Source: Flavobacterium sp. ACN2
GTDB taxonomy: Bacteria; Bacteroidota; Bacteroidia; Flavobacteriales; Flavobacteriaceae
Reading direction: 5' to 3'
NCBI RefSeq assembly: GCF_002303885.1
Contig: NZ_MRCM01000009.1
Span: 62,001-126,000, forward strand
DNA length: 64,000 nucleotides
The notes beneath the pieces are model-generated. The model was not told the DNA's origin. It did not search any database and saw nothing but the letters and a program-made list of their open reading frames with translations. Shown piece by piece: positions 35,296 to 42,403 of the stretch; positions within the stretch are counted from its first letter, which is position 1; every line of letters starts with the position of its first letter. The position numbers were made by a program, and so were the translations under genes.

Positions 35296-35700
35296 TTAGC
35301 GTGCTGCCACGCTTGTATTTTTAGCAAAACCTGCTTTATAAACAGAAGAAACTGCGTTTTTAGATAAAACAGAAACTTCATCAGTTATAGTGATTTCGTA
35401 TTTTGCTTTTTTTGTATTGTCTTCTACTTCCAGGAAGTAAGTTCCTTCTGGAAACTCTTCTAGGCTGAAAGTTCTTAAAATCCCATCTTTACCTGAAGCA
35501 CTTTCAGAATAAATTAAAGATCCATCTTTATCGTAAATTGCTAAGTTGGCTTTTTGCGTTTGGTTAAGACCAAAAGTGATTTGTTTACCATTAGCTTTAA
35601 TTACATGCAGGTTAAAATCTGCTGTTCCATCAATTGCATATGTGCTTATTCCTGTGAAAAGCAATGCTGCTACTAAACTCAATCTAACAATCTTTTTCAT
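35296..35700 (-). CDS. Small secreted beta-sandwich protein, paralogue 3
   Basis: 134 residues. Signal peptide to STYA, then IDGTADFNLHVIKANGKQITFGLNQTQKANLAIYDKDGSLIY, and the same FSLEEFPEGTYFLEVED and C-terminal SSVYKAGFAKNTSVAAR. Closest relative is paralogue 2. Upstream region also duplicated: TAATTTAG at 35741-35748 and the operator-like element at 35814-35827. Confidence 0.85.
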   Translation of the reverse strand: MKKIVRLSLVAALLFTGISTYAIDGTADFNLHVIKANGKQITFGLNQTQKANLAIYDKDGSLIYSESASGKDGILRTFSLEEFPEGTYFLEVEDNTKKAKYEITITDEVSVLSKNAVSSVYKAGFAKNTSVAAR

Positions 35701-35813
35701 GGTATTTAGTTTTTAAATTAATAGTTCTAATTCTCTGATGCTAAATTACTTCAGTTGTAAGTAAAAAATCAATACTATATTCTCCAATTTATATGCTATA
35801 TTCTCATTTACGA

Positions 35814-35827
35814 AACCGTTATAGGTT
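35814..35827. promoter_or_regulatory. Operator-like element, copy 2
   Basis: AACCGTTATAGGTT, 114 bp upstream of the start of paralogue 3, preceded by the same TATGCTATATTCTCATTTAC block as copy 1. Confidence 0.65.
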
Positions 35828-35946
35828 AAAATTTGAATTATATTTATCGTATTTGTTAATTCGGTTATTATTTTTCAACGTTTTTAGTGATTTTTAATTT
35901 ACATTGAGATAACTATTTCTTTAAAAAATGTAGGAATTTTGAAAAG

Positions 35947-36145
35947 AGGCTAAGATACTAAGGTGCTAAGGTTCTAAGTTTTTGAAAGATTTTGAGATTC
36001 TAAGCTTTTTCTTTTTTTGTTTTGATTGTAGAGGAGCACTGCAGTGCGTTTCTTTTTTTTTGTCGCAATTATATTTAGGTGTCAATATTTAAATGCTTAA
36101 GGAAAAAAACTTAGAACCTTAGCATCTTAGTATCTCAGAATCTAA
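35947..36145. repeat. CTAAG-type interspersed inverted repeat
   Basis: CTAAGATACTAAGGTGCTAAG units (35947-36005) pair with CTTAGAACC / AGCATCTTAG units (36109-36145). Third locus of this family in the window. Confidence 0.7.
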
Positions 36146-36162
36146 ACAAAAGTATAGAGCAA

Positions 36163-36198
36163 AAAAAAACAGCTCAGTAACCACAAAGAGCTGTTTTT
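36163..36198 (-). terminator. Intrinsic terminator of paralogue 4
   Basis: ACAGCTC...GAGCTGT with a T-run on the minus strand. Confidence 0.7.
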
Positions 36199-36309
36199 AA
36201 AACTTTTGAAAGTTTTTAACTTACTAACTATCTAACCTCACTTTTTATACTGTATTAGAGTATAAAGTTTTAAGTGCCGTGAAGAATTGCACTTAACCTT
36301 AATATTTTC

Positions 36310-36675
36310 TTAGTTAACAGAAACTGTACCTTTTGAAGATAAAACAGAACTATTAGCGTCAACAGTGATATCGTATTTTACTTTTTTGAAGCTGTCGGCA
36401 ACCTCTAAAATATATTTTCCTTGAGGAAATTCTTCTAAACTGAAAGTTCTTAATATTCCGTCTTTACCAGAAGCATTCTCAGTATAGATTACATTACCAT
36501 TTGTATCAGATATACTAATAACTGCTTTTTGTAATTGATTAATTCCAAAAGCAATTACCTTGCCATTTCCTTTTAATACATGAAGATTTAATGCTTCATT
36601 TCCATCAATTGCATATGTACTCATTCCTGTTAGAAGTACTGCAAATACTAAACTTAATTTCATAACCTTTTTCAT
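36310..36675 (-). CDS. Small secreted beta-sandwich protein, paralogue 4
   Basis: 121 residues. Signal peptide to STYA, then IDGNEALNLHVLKGNGKVIAFGINQLQKAVISISDTNGNVIY, GILRTFSLEEFPQGKYILEVADSFKKVKYDITVD. Lacks the SVYKxGFAKN C-terminal tail of paralogues 2 and 3. Closest to the AraC regulator gene (divergent). Promoter: TAACTTTG at 36716-36723 on the minus strand, an exact -7 match. Confidence 0.85.
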   Translation of the reverse strand: MKKVMKLSLVFAVLLTGMSTYAIDGNEALNLHVLKGNGKVIAFGINQLQKAVISISDTNGNVIYTENASGKDGILRTFSLEEFPQGKYILEVADSFKKVKYDITVDANSSVLSSKGTVSVN

Positions 36676-36715
36676 ATTCTATAGTATTAAATTTTTTTCG
36701 TTCATTTATCTGATG

Positions 36716-36723
36716 CAAAGTTA
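36716..36723 (-). promoter_or_regulatory. -7 box of paralogue 4
   Basis: Minus-strand TAACTTTG (TAnnTTTG), giving a leader of about 35 nt. In paralogues 2 and 3 the aligned position is TAATTTAG, a weaker box, which would need help from an activator. Confidence 0.6.
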
Positions 36724-36788
36724 TAGCAGCATGTGTGGTATTTTAACATCTATATTTTCCAATTTATATGCTATATTCTCATTTACGA

Positions 36789-36802
36789 AACCGTTATATG
36801 TT
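36789..36802. promoter_or_regulatory. Operator-like element, copy 3
   Basis: AACCGTTATATGTT (one change from copies 1, 2 and 4), 114 bp upstream of paralogue 4 and 66 bp upstream of its -7 box. Confidence 0.6.
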
Positions 36803-37050
36803 AAAATTTGACTTTAATGTTGTGTTTTTGTTAATTTGATTGTTTTTATTCAAAGTTTTTAAAAAACTGAATACTTCTTAAAATTTCTATTTTTCTTACA
36901 AATTTTAACATATTGGTATAAAATCGAGTTTTAAATAAGATAAATAGAAAAAAAGTGAAGAAAAAAAATAAGACCCTAAAAAAAAGCCGAATTTGATATA
37001 AATTCTTCAGCGTTAAGAACGTTATTTTAATGTAAAATTCGCATTTACGA

Positions 37051-37064
37051 AACCGTTATAGGTT
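37051..37064. promoter_or_regulatory. Operator-like element, copy 4, before the araC gene
   Basis: AACCGTTATAGGTT preceded by CGCATTTACGA. It lies 30 bp upstream of a plus-strand -7 box TAAATTTG (37094-37101) and 62 bp upstream of the AraC start. A second shared block (TTTTGTTAA, then TTATTATTTTT) follows, as in the other copies. Confidence 0.65.
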
Positions 37065-37093
37065 AAAATTTAAATTATTTTAGGTGATTTTGT

Positions 37094-37101
37094 TAAATTT
37101 G
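37094..37101 (+). promoter_or_regulatory. -7 box of the araC gene
   Basis: TAAATTTG fits TAnnTTTG, 25 bp before the ATG at 37126. It overlaps the longer upstream frame starting at 37084, which argues for the 37126 start. Confidence 0.5.
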
Positions 37102-37125
37102 CTATTATTTTTTAAAGAAATTATC

Positions 37126-37998
37126 ATGAAGACTATTGCCCCAGCTCTTGAAGTGATAACTAACTCATACGGAAGTTCTTTTACCTACGCTAAACACGCC
37201 GAAAAGACCAATAGCAAAGCTCATTTATGGCACTATCATCCAGAAATTGAGTTGGTCTATATAAATGGTGGGGCAGGAAAAAGACAAATAGGAAGCCATG
37301 TTTCTTATTATACCAATGGTAGTTTACTTTTAATAGGAGCTAATTTGCCGCATTGCGGTTTTACAAATGAGCAAACAGGAAATACAACGGAAACCGTTAT
37401 CCATATTAAACCTGAATTTTTAGGAAGCGACTTTTTTGTTGCGCCCGAAATGAAAAAGGTGCAGAATATTTTGAAACAAGCTAAAGGCGGAATCGCTTTT
37501 GGAGGTGAAACGAAAAAACGTATCGGTAAGAAAATTGAAATGATGGAGAATGAACCGCCATTTCAAAGACTTATAACACTTTTGAGTGTTTTAGACGAAC
37601 TGGAATCGGCTGAGGAATATACCATTTTAAACGCCGATGGATTTTCGATGGAATTGCAAACTCAAGATAATGACCGTATGAATGTGGTTTTCAATTTTGT
37701 AAAAGATCATTTTCAGGAATCTATCTCTATAGATGAGGTTTCGAGTCTGGTAAGTATGACTACGCCTTCTTTCTGCCGTTATTTCAAGAAGATATCCAAT
37801 AAAACATTTACTGAGTTTGTGAATGAATATCGTCTCGTGCATGCTTCAAAACTTTTGGCAGAACAGCCAATGAGTATAAATGAAGTTTGTTATGAAAGTG
37901 GTTTTAATAACTTCAGCCACTTTAGTAAATCGTTTAAACAATACACCGGTAAAAGCGCTTCGCAATACCGTCATGAACATAAGATTATTATTAGTTAA
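37126..37998 (+). CDS. AraC family regulator with cupin sensor
   Basis: 290 residues from ATG 37126; the frame is open to 37084 but overlaps the -7 box. N-terminal cupin (~25-110: HLWHYHPEIELVYINGGAGKRQIGSH, GSLLLIGANLPHCGF). C-terminal AraC HTH pair (~190-285: SISIDEVSSLVSMTTPSFCRYFKKISNKTF, PMSINEVCYESGFNNFSHFSKSFKQYTGKS). Cupin-AraC proteins in Bacteroidota usually sense a small ligand such as a sugar. It is divergent to the secreted paralogue cluster, and its promoter carries the same element as three of those genes, so it is the best candidate regulator of them. Confidence 0.92.
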   Translation: MKTIAPALEVITNSYGSSFTYAKHAEKTNSKAHLWHYHPEIELVYINGGAGKRQIGSHVSYYTNGSLLLIGANLPHCGFTNEQTGNTTETVIHIKPEFLGSDFFVAPEMKKVQNILKQAKGGIAFGGETKKRIGKKIEMMENEPPFQRLITLLSVLDELESAEEYTILNADGFSMELQTQDNDRMNVVFNFVKDHFQESISIDEVSSLVSMTTPSFCRYFKKISNKTFTEFVNEYRLVHASKLLAEQPMSINEVCYESGFNNFSHFSKSFKQYTGKSASQYRHEHKIIIS

Positions 37999-38029
37999 TG
38001 TTTTATGCCACAGATTGCACAGGTTAAAA

Positions 38030-38212
38030 TGGTTTATTTGCCACGAATTACACGAATTTGCACGAATTAAATTTTAAAATTTATTAGATAGAAACTCAAT
38101 TCGATTAGTCAAAAGCTGGTCGGATTTTTTTAGTCTTTTCTATTTAGTTATTGATTTTTTATAAGAGAGTTATTTAAATTAATTAGTGGAAATTCGTGTA
38201 ATTCGTGGCATC
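38030..38212. repeat. GCCACGAATTACACGAATT inverted repeat
   Basis: GCCACGAATTACACGAATT at 38040-38058 pairs exactly with AATTCGTGTAATTCGTGGC at 38192-38210; shorter direct copies (TTTGCACGAATTAAA) lie inside. A diverged relative is at 57172-57230. No ORF within. Confidence 0.75.
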
Positions 38213-38291
38213 AAAAACCAGTCGGATTTTTCATATATTTTATTCTTAAAAAAGTTATATTTACAAACCCTAATCAGAAAAAAATATCAAA

Positions 38292-39161
38292 ATGAAGAAA
38301 TTTAAAATGCTATTGTCTGCATTTTTGCTTTGTCTTACCACCATGACATATGCTGCAAAAGTAGACACACTTCAAGTTGCCAGTACAGCAATGGGAAAAA
38401 CCTATAAAGCGGCGGTAGTTTTACCAAATTCTTATGCAAAAAGTAAAACGGCTTTTCCTGTAATGTACCTTTTGCATGGTGCTTACGGACATTTTAGCGA
38501 CTGGCTTAAAAATACTCCAAACAAAAAATTGGTTCATAATCTAGCAGATCAATACAATATGATTATTGTAATGCCAGAAGGGGAGACGTTTAGTTTTTAT
38601 ATTGATAGTCCTGTCAATAAAGAAAGTCAGTTTGAGACTTTTATTACACAGGAAGTAATTCAGAAAGTAGATAAAACTTATAAAACAATTGCCAACAAAA
38701 ATGGTAGAGTTATTACAGGTCTATCTATGGGCGGACATGGTGCATTGTATTTGTCAGCCAGACACCCAGATTTATTTTGCGCAGCAGGAAGCATGAGCGG
38801 AGCAGTAGATATGAGTACGATGCTGAACAGAGATTCTTCGGCTCAGGTTGTAAAACTAATGCAGCCCGTATTTGGGGATAAAAGCGGTAATACAGAATTG
38901 TACGAACAAAATTCTGTTTTAAGAATGGCTGATAAATTAAAATCAAATAAGCTTCCTTTAATAATAGATTGTGGTGTAGACGATTTTTTAATCGAGCCAA
39001 ATAGAGAACTGCACAGAAGATTGGTTTATAATAAAGTTGACCACGATTATACAGAACGTCCAGGAGCTCATACTTGGGATTATTGGGAAAACTCACTTCC
39101 GTATCACGTATTATTTTTTAATAAAATACTAGCTAGAAATCAGGTGACTGTGAAAAAATAA
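38292..39161 (+). CDS. Secreted esterase D-like alpha/beta hydrolase
   Basis: 289 residues. Signal peptide (MLLSAFLLCLTTMTYAA). Then VDTLQVASTAMGKTYKAAVVLPNSYAK, FPVMYLLHGAYGHFSDWLKNT (oxyanion region), nucleophile Ser in ITGLSMGGHGALYLSARHPDLF, acid in IIDCGVDDFLIEPNRELH, and His in PGAHTWDYW. This is the esterase D/PHB depolymerase-like fold also seen in feruloyl and acetyl-xylan esterases. Periplasmic or outer-membrane substrate; exact ester not predictable. Confidence 0.9.
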   Translation: MKKFKMLLSAFLLCLTTMTYAAKVDTLQVASTAMGKTYKAAVVLPNSYAKSKTAFPVMYLLHGAYGHFSDWLKNTPNKKLVHNLADQYNMIIVMPEGETFSFYIDSPVNKESQFETFITQEVIQKVDKTYKTIANKNGRVITGLSMGGHGALYLSARHPDLFCAAGSMSGAVDMSTMLNRDSSAQVVKLMQPVFGDKSGNTELYEQNSVLRMADKLKSNKLPLIIDCGVDDFLIEPNRELHRRLVYNKVDHDYTERPGAHTWDYWENSLPYHVLFFNKILARNQVTVKK

Positions 39162-39250
39162 GGACATTTTTATTGCAAAATAAGGCAAATCACTTTTTTT
39201 GGTTTAATTTTTGGAATACCTTTATAGTATAATCCTTAAAAAAAATAATT

Positions 39251-39781
39251 ATGAAAAAGATACTTACCTTATTTGCAGTTATCGGTTTAATTGCATTTTC
39301 TAGCTGTGAAGGACCAGAAGGGCCTCCGGGGCCAGAAGGGATTCCAGGGCCAGAAGCTGAAGTTTTTCAAGTTAAAGGCGTGAATTTTACTTCATCTAAT
39401 GATTATAATCCTATAATTCCTTTGGATCCAAATATTTTCGCATCTGACATGGTGCTTGTATATAGAAAGGCTGGAGTAGATAATGGTGCGGATGTGTGGA
39501 AATTAGCGCCTGAACTTTATTATTTTAATGATGGAACCTTTGATTTTGGGTTTAATTATAATTTTACATTGAGAGATGTTAGTATTTATATGGATGGAGG
39601 AGATTTAGGAGGTGTCTTAGATTCTTTTAGATTAAATCAAACATTTAGAATTGTAATTATTCCTGGATATTTATCAGGTACAGCAAAGTCAGTTAATAAA
39701 CCTGATTATTCAGATTATAAGGCGGTAATTGAAAAGTACGGTATTGATGACAGTAAAGTAAAAGAAATCAAGCTTAAATAA
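39251..39781 (+). CDS. Lipoprotein with short collagen-like stretch
   Basis: 176 residues. Lipobox FSSCE (Cys ~19) followed immediately by Gly-x-y triplets (GPEGPPGPEGIPGPE), then a compact domain: VFQVKGVNFTSSNDYNPIIPLDP, SDMVLVYRKAGVDNGADVWKLAPELYY, FDFGFNYNFTLRDVSIYMDGGD. The collagen-like linker right after the lipid anchor is common in Flavobacteriaceae surface lipoproteins. Function unknown. Confidence 0.85.
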   Translation: MKKILTLFAVIGLIAFSSCEGPEGPPGPEGIPGPEAEVFQVKGVNFTSSNDYNPIIPLDPNIFASDMVLVYRKAGVDNGADVWKLAPELYYFNDGTFDFGFNYNFTLRDVSIYMDGGDLGGVLDSFRLNQTFRIVIIPGYLSGTAKSVNKPDYSDYKAVIEKYGIDDSKVKEIKLK

Positions 39782-39794
39782 TTTATCTCTTATT

Positions 39795-39838
39795 ATTCAT
39801 AAAAAAAGGAAATCCTAAGATTTCCTTTTTTTATGAAT
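39795..39838. terminator. Bidirectional terminator with perfect 20-bp arms
   Basis: ATTCATAAAAAAAGGAAATC / GATTTCCTTTTTTTATGAAT around loop CTAA. It sits between convergent genes ending at 39781 and 39857. Confidence 0.9.
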
Positions 39839-39856
39839 ATATATGTTTAAAACTAA

Positions 39857-40828
39857 TTATTCTTCGCTTGATGAATCATTTAAAACCTTTTCTGGTCCGA
39901 ATTTAAGAGAAACTAAAATTCCTACTAGAAGAGATAAGGCAATAAATCCTAAAGAAGCCCATTCTGGAACGTGGAAGAAATCGTGTAAAAGCATTTTTAA
40001 TCCAACAAAAGCCAAAATTGCTACTAAGCTGTATTCTAAATAACTGAATTTTGCTAACATATTTGCTAAGAAGAAGTACATAGAACGTAATCCAAGAATA
40101 GCAAAAATGTTCGAACTGAATACTAAAAAAGGATCTTTCGTAATAGCCAGAATTGCAGGGACACTGTCTACAGCAAATAAAACGTCCATTACTTCAATAA
40201 CAATTAAAGCTACAAATAGTGGAGTGGCTGCTTTTTTTGCAGTTTTGGTCGAAATGAAAAACTTCTCGCCATCTGTTTCAGCTGTAATCGGCATCACTTT
40301 GCCTAAAGCTTTATAAATAAAAGAATCTTTTGGATGAAAATCTTCTTCTTCTCCAGAAAAAAGCATTTTTATTGCGGTAAATAGTAAGAAAACTCCAAAG
40401 ACATACGTTGTCCAAGCAAATTTATTGATCAGCATTACTCCGAAGAAAATCATTAATCCGCGGAAAACAATAGCGCCTAAGATTCCCCAGAATAAAACAC
40501 GGTGCTGATATTTTTGCGGAATTTTAAAAGAAGCAAAAATAATAGCAATAACAAAGATATTGTCAACACTCAAAGAAAGCTCGATTAAATAACCAGTAAT
40601 AAACTTCATTGAAGCAACGGCTGGCTTCAAATTATCCGGATTATCAATATAGTCTGTGGTGTATAGCCAATAAATTACTCCCGAAAATAGGAAAGATAAA
40701 GTAACCCAAACCAAGGTCCATTTGCTGGCTTCTTTTGTGCTAATAATATGGGGTGTTTTGTTAAAGACACCTAAATCTAAAGCAAGAATAAAAACTACAG
40801 CAAGTAAAAAGAGTGACCAGACTATCAT
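39857..40828 (-). CDS. TerC/Alx family membrane protein
   Basis: 323 residues, about nine TM helices. Family blocks: VIFILALDLGVFNK, ELSLSVDNIFVIAIIFASFKIP (acidic TM motif), VLFWGILGAIVFRGLMIFFG, VIEVMDVLFAVDSVPAILAITKDPFLVFSSNIFAILGLRSMYFFLA. This is the Alx-type subgroup (longer than TerC). Alx-type proteins export Mn2+ and respond to alkaline pH. No mntP-type riboswitch is evident upstream (40829-41010 is AT-rich). C-terminal acidic tail. Confidence 0.92.
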   Translation of the reverse strand: MIVWSLFLLAVVFILALDLGVFNKTPHIISTKEASKWTLVWVTLSFLFSGVIYWLYTTDYIDNPDNLKPAVASMKFITGYLIELSLSVDNIFVIAIIFASFKIPQKYQHRVLFWGILGAIVFRGLMIFFGVMLINKFAWTTYVFGVFLLFTAIKMLFSGEEEDFHPKDSFIYKALGKVMPITAETDGEKFFISTKTAKKAATPLFVALIVIEVMDVLFAVDSVPAILAITKDPFLVFSSNIFAILGLRSMYFFLANMLAKFSYLEYSLVAILAFVGLKMLLHDFFHVPEWASLGFIALSLLVGILVSLKFGPEKVLNDSSSEE

Positions 40829-41014
40829 AATAATTTTTTTTAATGATTTACAAAGATAAGTTTTGATGTTTAACTTAATTAATTTAAAAATTAAATTAAT
40901 CCTAAAATTAAGTAATATTTGTTATTTATAAAGTGTTAAGTATTATAAAGTTATGGGGTTTTTTGAAGCTTAGGTTGTTTTGTTTTTTTTAGTTTGTTGA
41001 ATTGTGCTCTTGGT

Positions 41015-41107
41015 TTTGTCATTCCGAGGAACGAGGAATCACACTCGGGATTCGACAAAGATTGATAACATTCTTTGCGGAGTTTCTAGTGTGATTCCTC
41101 GTTCCTC
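41015..41107. repeat. Interspersed palindrome, left part, interrupted by the IS110 element
   Basis: Left arm 41015-41044 (begins TTTGTCATTCCGAGGAACGA); right arm begins at 41089 and breaks off at 41107. The last 11 bp of the right arm (GGAATGACAAA) are found at 42308-42318 on the far side of the IS. The rejoined right arm matches the left arm at 30 of 30 positions. A relative of this palindrome is at 57710-57810. Confidence 0.9.
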
Positions 41108-41149
41108 CTTTAGATTTGTTTTTTGAAATTTTAAGTAGATTTATGATTG

Positions 41150-41285
41150 AGAAAGGAAGCAAAAGTAAACTGTTCGTTCCTCCGAGCTTGTGACTCATAT
41201 TTCGATTAAGACTTTAGCTTCCTTTTCATCAAAGACTCAGATAGAAATTTGGGCTAGTGACCTGTTATTAAGGAGTTGAGCTTAT
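41150..41285 (+). ncRNA. Putative bridge RNA of the IS110 element
   Basis: Loop 1: stem AAAGGAAGC-A-AAAGT (41152-41166) with ACTTT-A-GCTTCCTTT (41211-41225), 14 bp around one A/A mismatch. Inside it, TCGTTCCTC (41174-41182) equals the target left of the junction (41099-41107), and ATTTCGA (41199-41205) is complementary to the core plus right target TCGGAAT with one G-U pair. Loop 2: stem AAG-CTCA (41232-41239) with TGAG-CTT (41277-41283). Inside it, ATAGAAATT (41241-41249) matches the element's right end ATAGAAATC (42299-42307), and AAGGA (41270-41274) is complementary to core plus left end TCCTT (41106-41110). Order and logic are those of IS621 bridge RNAs. RNA ends are estimates. Confidence 0.75.
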
Positions 41286-41328
41286 GATGAATTTCTCAAA
41301 TCATTTGTTGAATCGTAAAAGCAAAGTT

Positions 41329-42302
41329 ATGAAAAACATTATTATCGGCATTGATATCAGCAGCAAGACTTTGGATATTTGTGTTAAAGAGGAATCAGTA
41401 AATTATTTTTCTATTGAGAATAAGATTCAGGCAATAAAGCATTTTTTCAAAAAATATTCAGGTGAAAATGTAATGATCGCTATGGAAAATACTGGCAGAT
41501 ACAATTGGAATCTGTTTGAAGCACTTGAAAAATTCAACTTTAAGGTTTATGTAATATCTGCTTTGCATATCAAGAAAAGCATAGGTCTTGTCAGAGGCAA
41601 AAATGATAAAATTGATGCGTTGCGAATTTGTAGTTTTATTGAAAAAAATTATCAGGAAAATAGGGAATGGAAACCAAGTTCCTGCTCCATTAAAAAGATA
41701 AAAATATTATTAACCGAAAGAGCTTTAAGAATAAAAATCAAAAAACAGCTTATGGTTCAGCAGCATGACTACAAATTAATGAAAGGCATTGCAATGGATA
41801 AAGAATTGAAAAGCTTAAACATCAAACTTATTAAAAGCATTGATGCACAGATTAAGATTATTGAAAATGATATTGAAAAGTAATACATAATGACCAAAGT
41901 TTAAGCCAGCAACAGAAACTGATAAGATCTGTTCCTGGAGTGGGCCAAGTTCTATCATGGACATTATTATCAAAAACAGAAGGTTTTACAGTTATAACTG
42001 ATCCAAGAAAAATGGCATGCTACAGCGGAGTCGTGCCTTTTGATTTTCAATCTGGAACATCATTAAAAAGAAGACCCGGAGTATCAATGCTTGCAGATAA
42101 AAACCTAAAAACCATTCTGCATTTGGCAGCAATGAGTGCAATTAGATTCGATAATGATCTGAGAAGATATTACATTAGAAAAGTTGATGAAGGAAAAAAC
42201 AAAATGAGTGTTTTAAATGCTGTGAGAAACAAAATAATCCATAGAGTTTTTGCAGTAATAAAAAACCAAACCTTTTATGAAAAAGATTTGGTTTTATCAT
42301 AG
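41329..42302 (+). pseudogene. IS110 family recombinase, frameshifted
   Basis: Start chosen at ATG 41329 (MKNIIIGIDIS), since the upstream frame from 41284 overlaps the RNA. The N-terminal DEDD RuvC-like domain is intact: Asp9 (IIGIDISSKTLD), Glu53 (IAMENTGRYNW), Asp93/Asp96 (GKNDKIDALR). The first frame stops at 41881-41883 after NDIEK; the other frame continues at once with IHNDQSLSQQQKLIRSVPGVGQVLS and the C-terminal domain (YSGVVPFDFQSGTSLKRRPGVSMLADKNLKTILHLAAM) to 42302. One net base change would restore a normal-length ~325-residue enzyme. No slippery sequence is evident, so it is probably inactive. Confidence 0.9.
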
Positions 42303-42350
42303 AAATCGGAATGACAAATAGTGTGGCTCGTTGTGTCGGGTTTATGGAAA

Positions 42351-42381
42351 AAAAATGCCAGCAAATAATGCTGGCATTTGT
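42351..42381 (-). terminator. Intrinsic terminator of the GSII gene
   Basis: AAATGCCAGC / GCTGGCATTT perfect 10-bp stem with T-run on the minus strand, 25 bp past the stop at 42404. Confidence 0.85.
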
Positions 42382-42403
42382 AGAATATATTGTAAGCTTA
42401 AAA

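Larger units (their letters stand above)
41108..42307 (+). mobile_element. IS110 family element inserted in a palindromic repeat
   Basis: Boundaries inferred by restoring the interrupted palindrome: removing exactly 1200 bp joins GTTCCTC to GGAATGAC. Both junctions carry a TC dinucleotide (41106-41107 and 42306-42307), consistent with a shared core and no longer target duplication or terminal inverted repeats, as known for IS110. Layout: ~220-bp non-coding left end (41108-41328), recombinase gene (frameshifted), and almost no right end. Insertion into REP-like palindromes is known for several IS110 elements. Confidence 0.9.

Noticed and set aside
35947..36145. CRISPR-like short repeats (CTAAG units)
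   Set aside because: Units are adjacent without spacers, and the blocks are mutually complementary.
41284..41328. Upstream start of the IS110 recombinase (MMNFSNHLL...)
   Set aside because: The added 15 residues are not conserved in IS110 enzymes and overlap the donor loop of the putative RNA.
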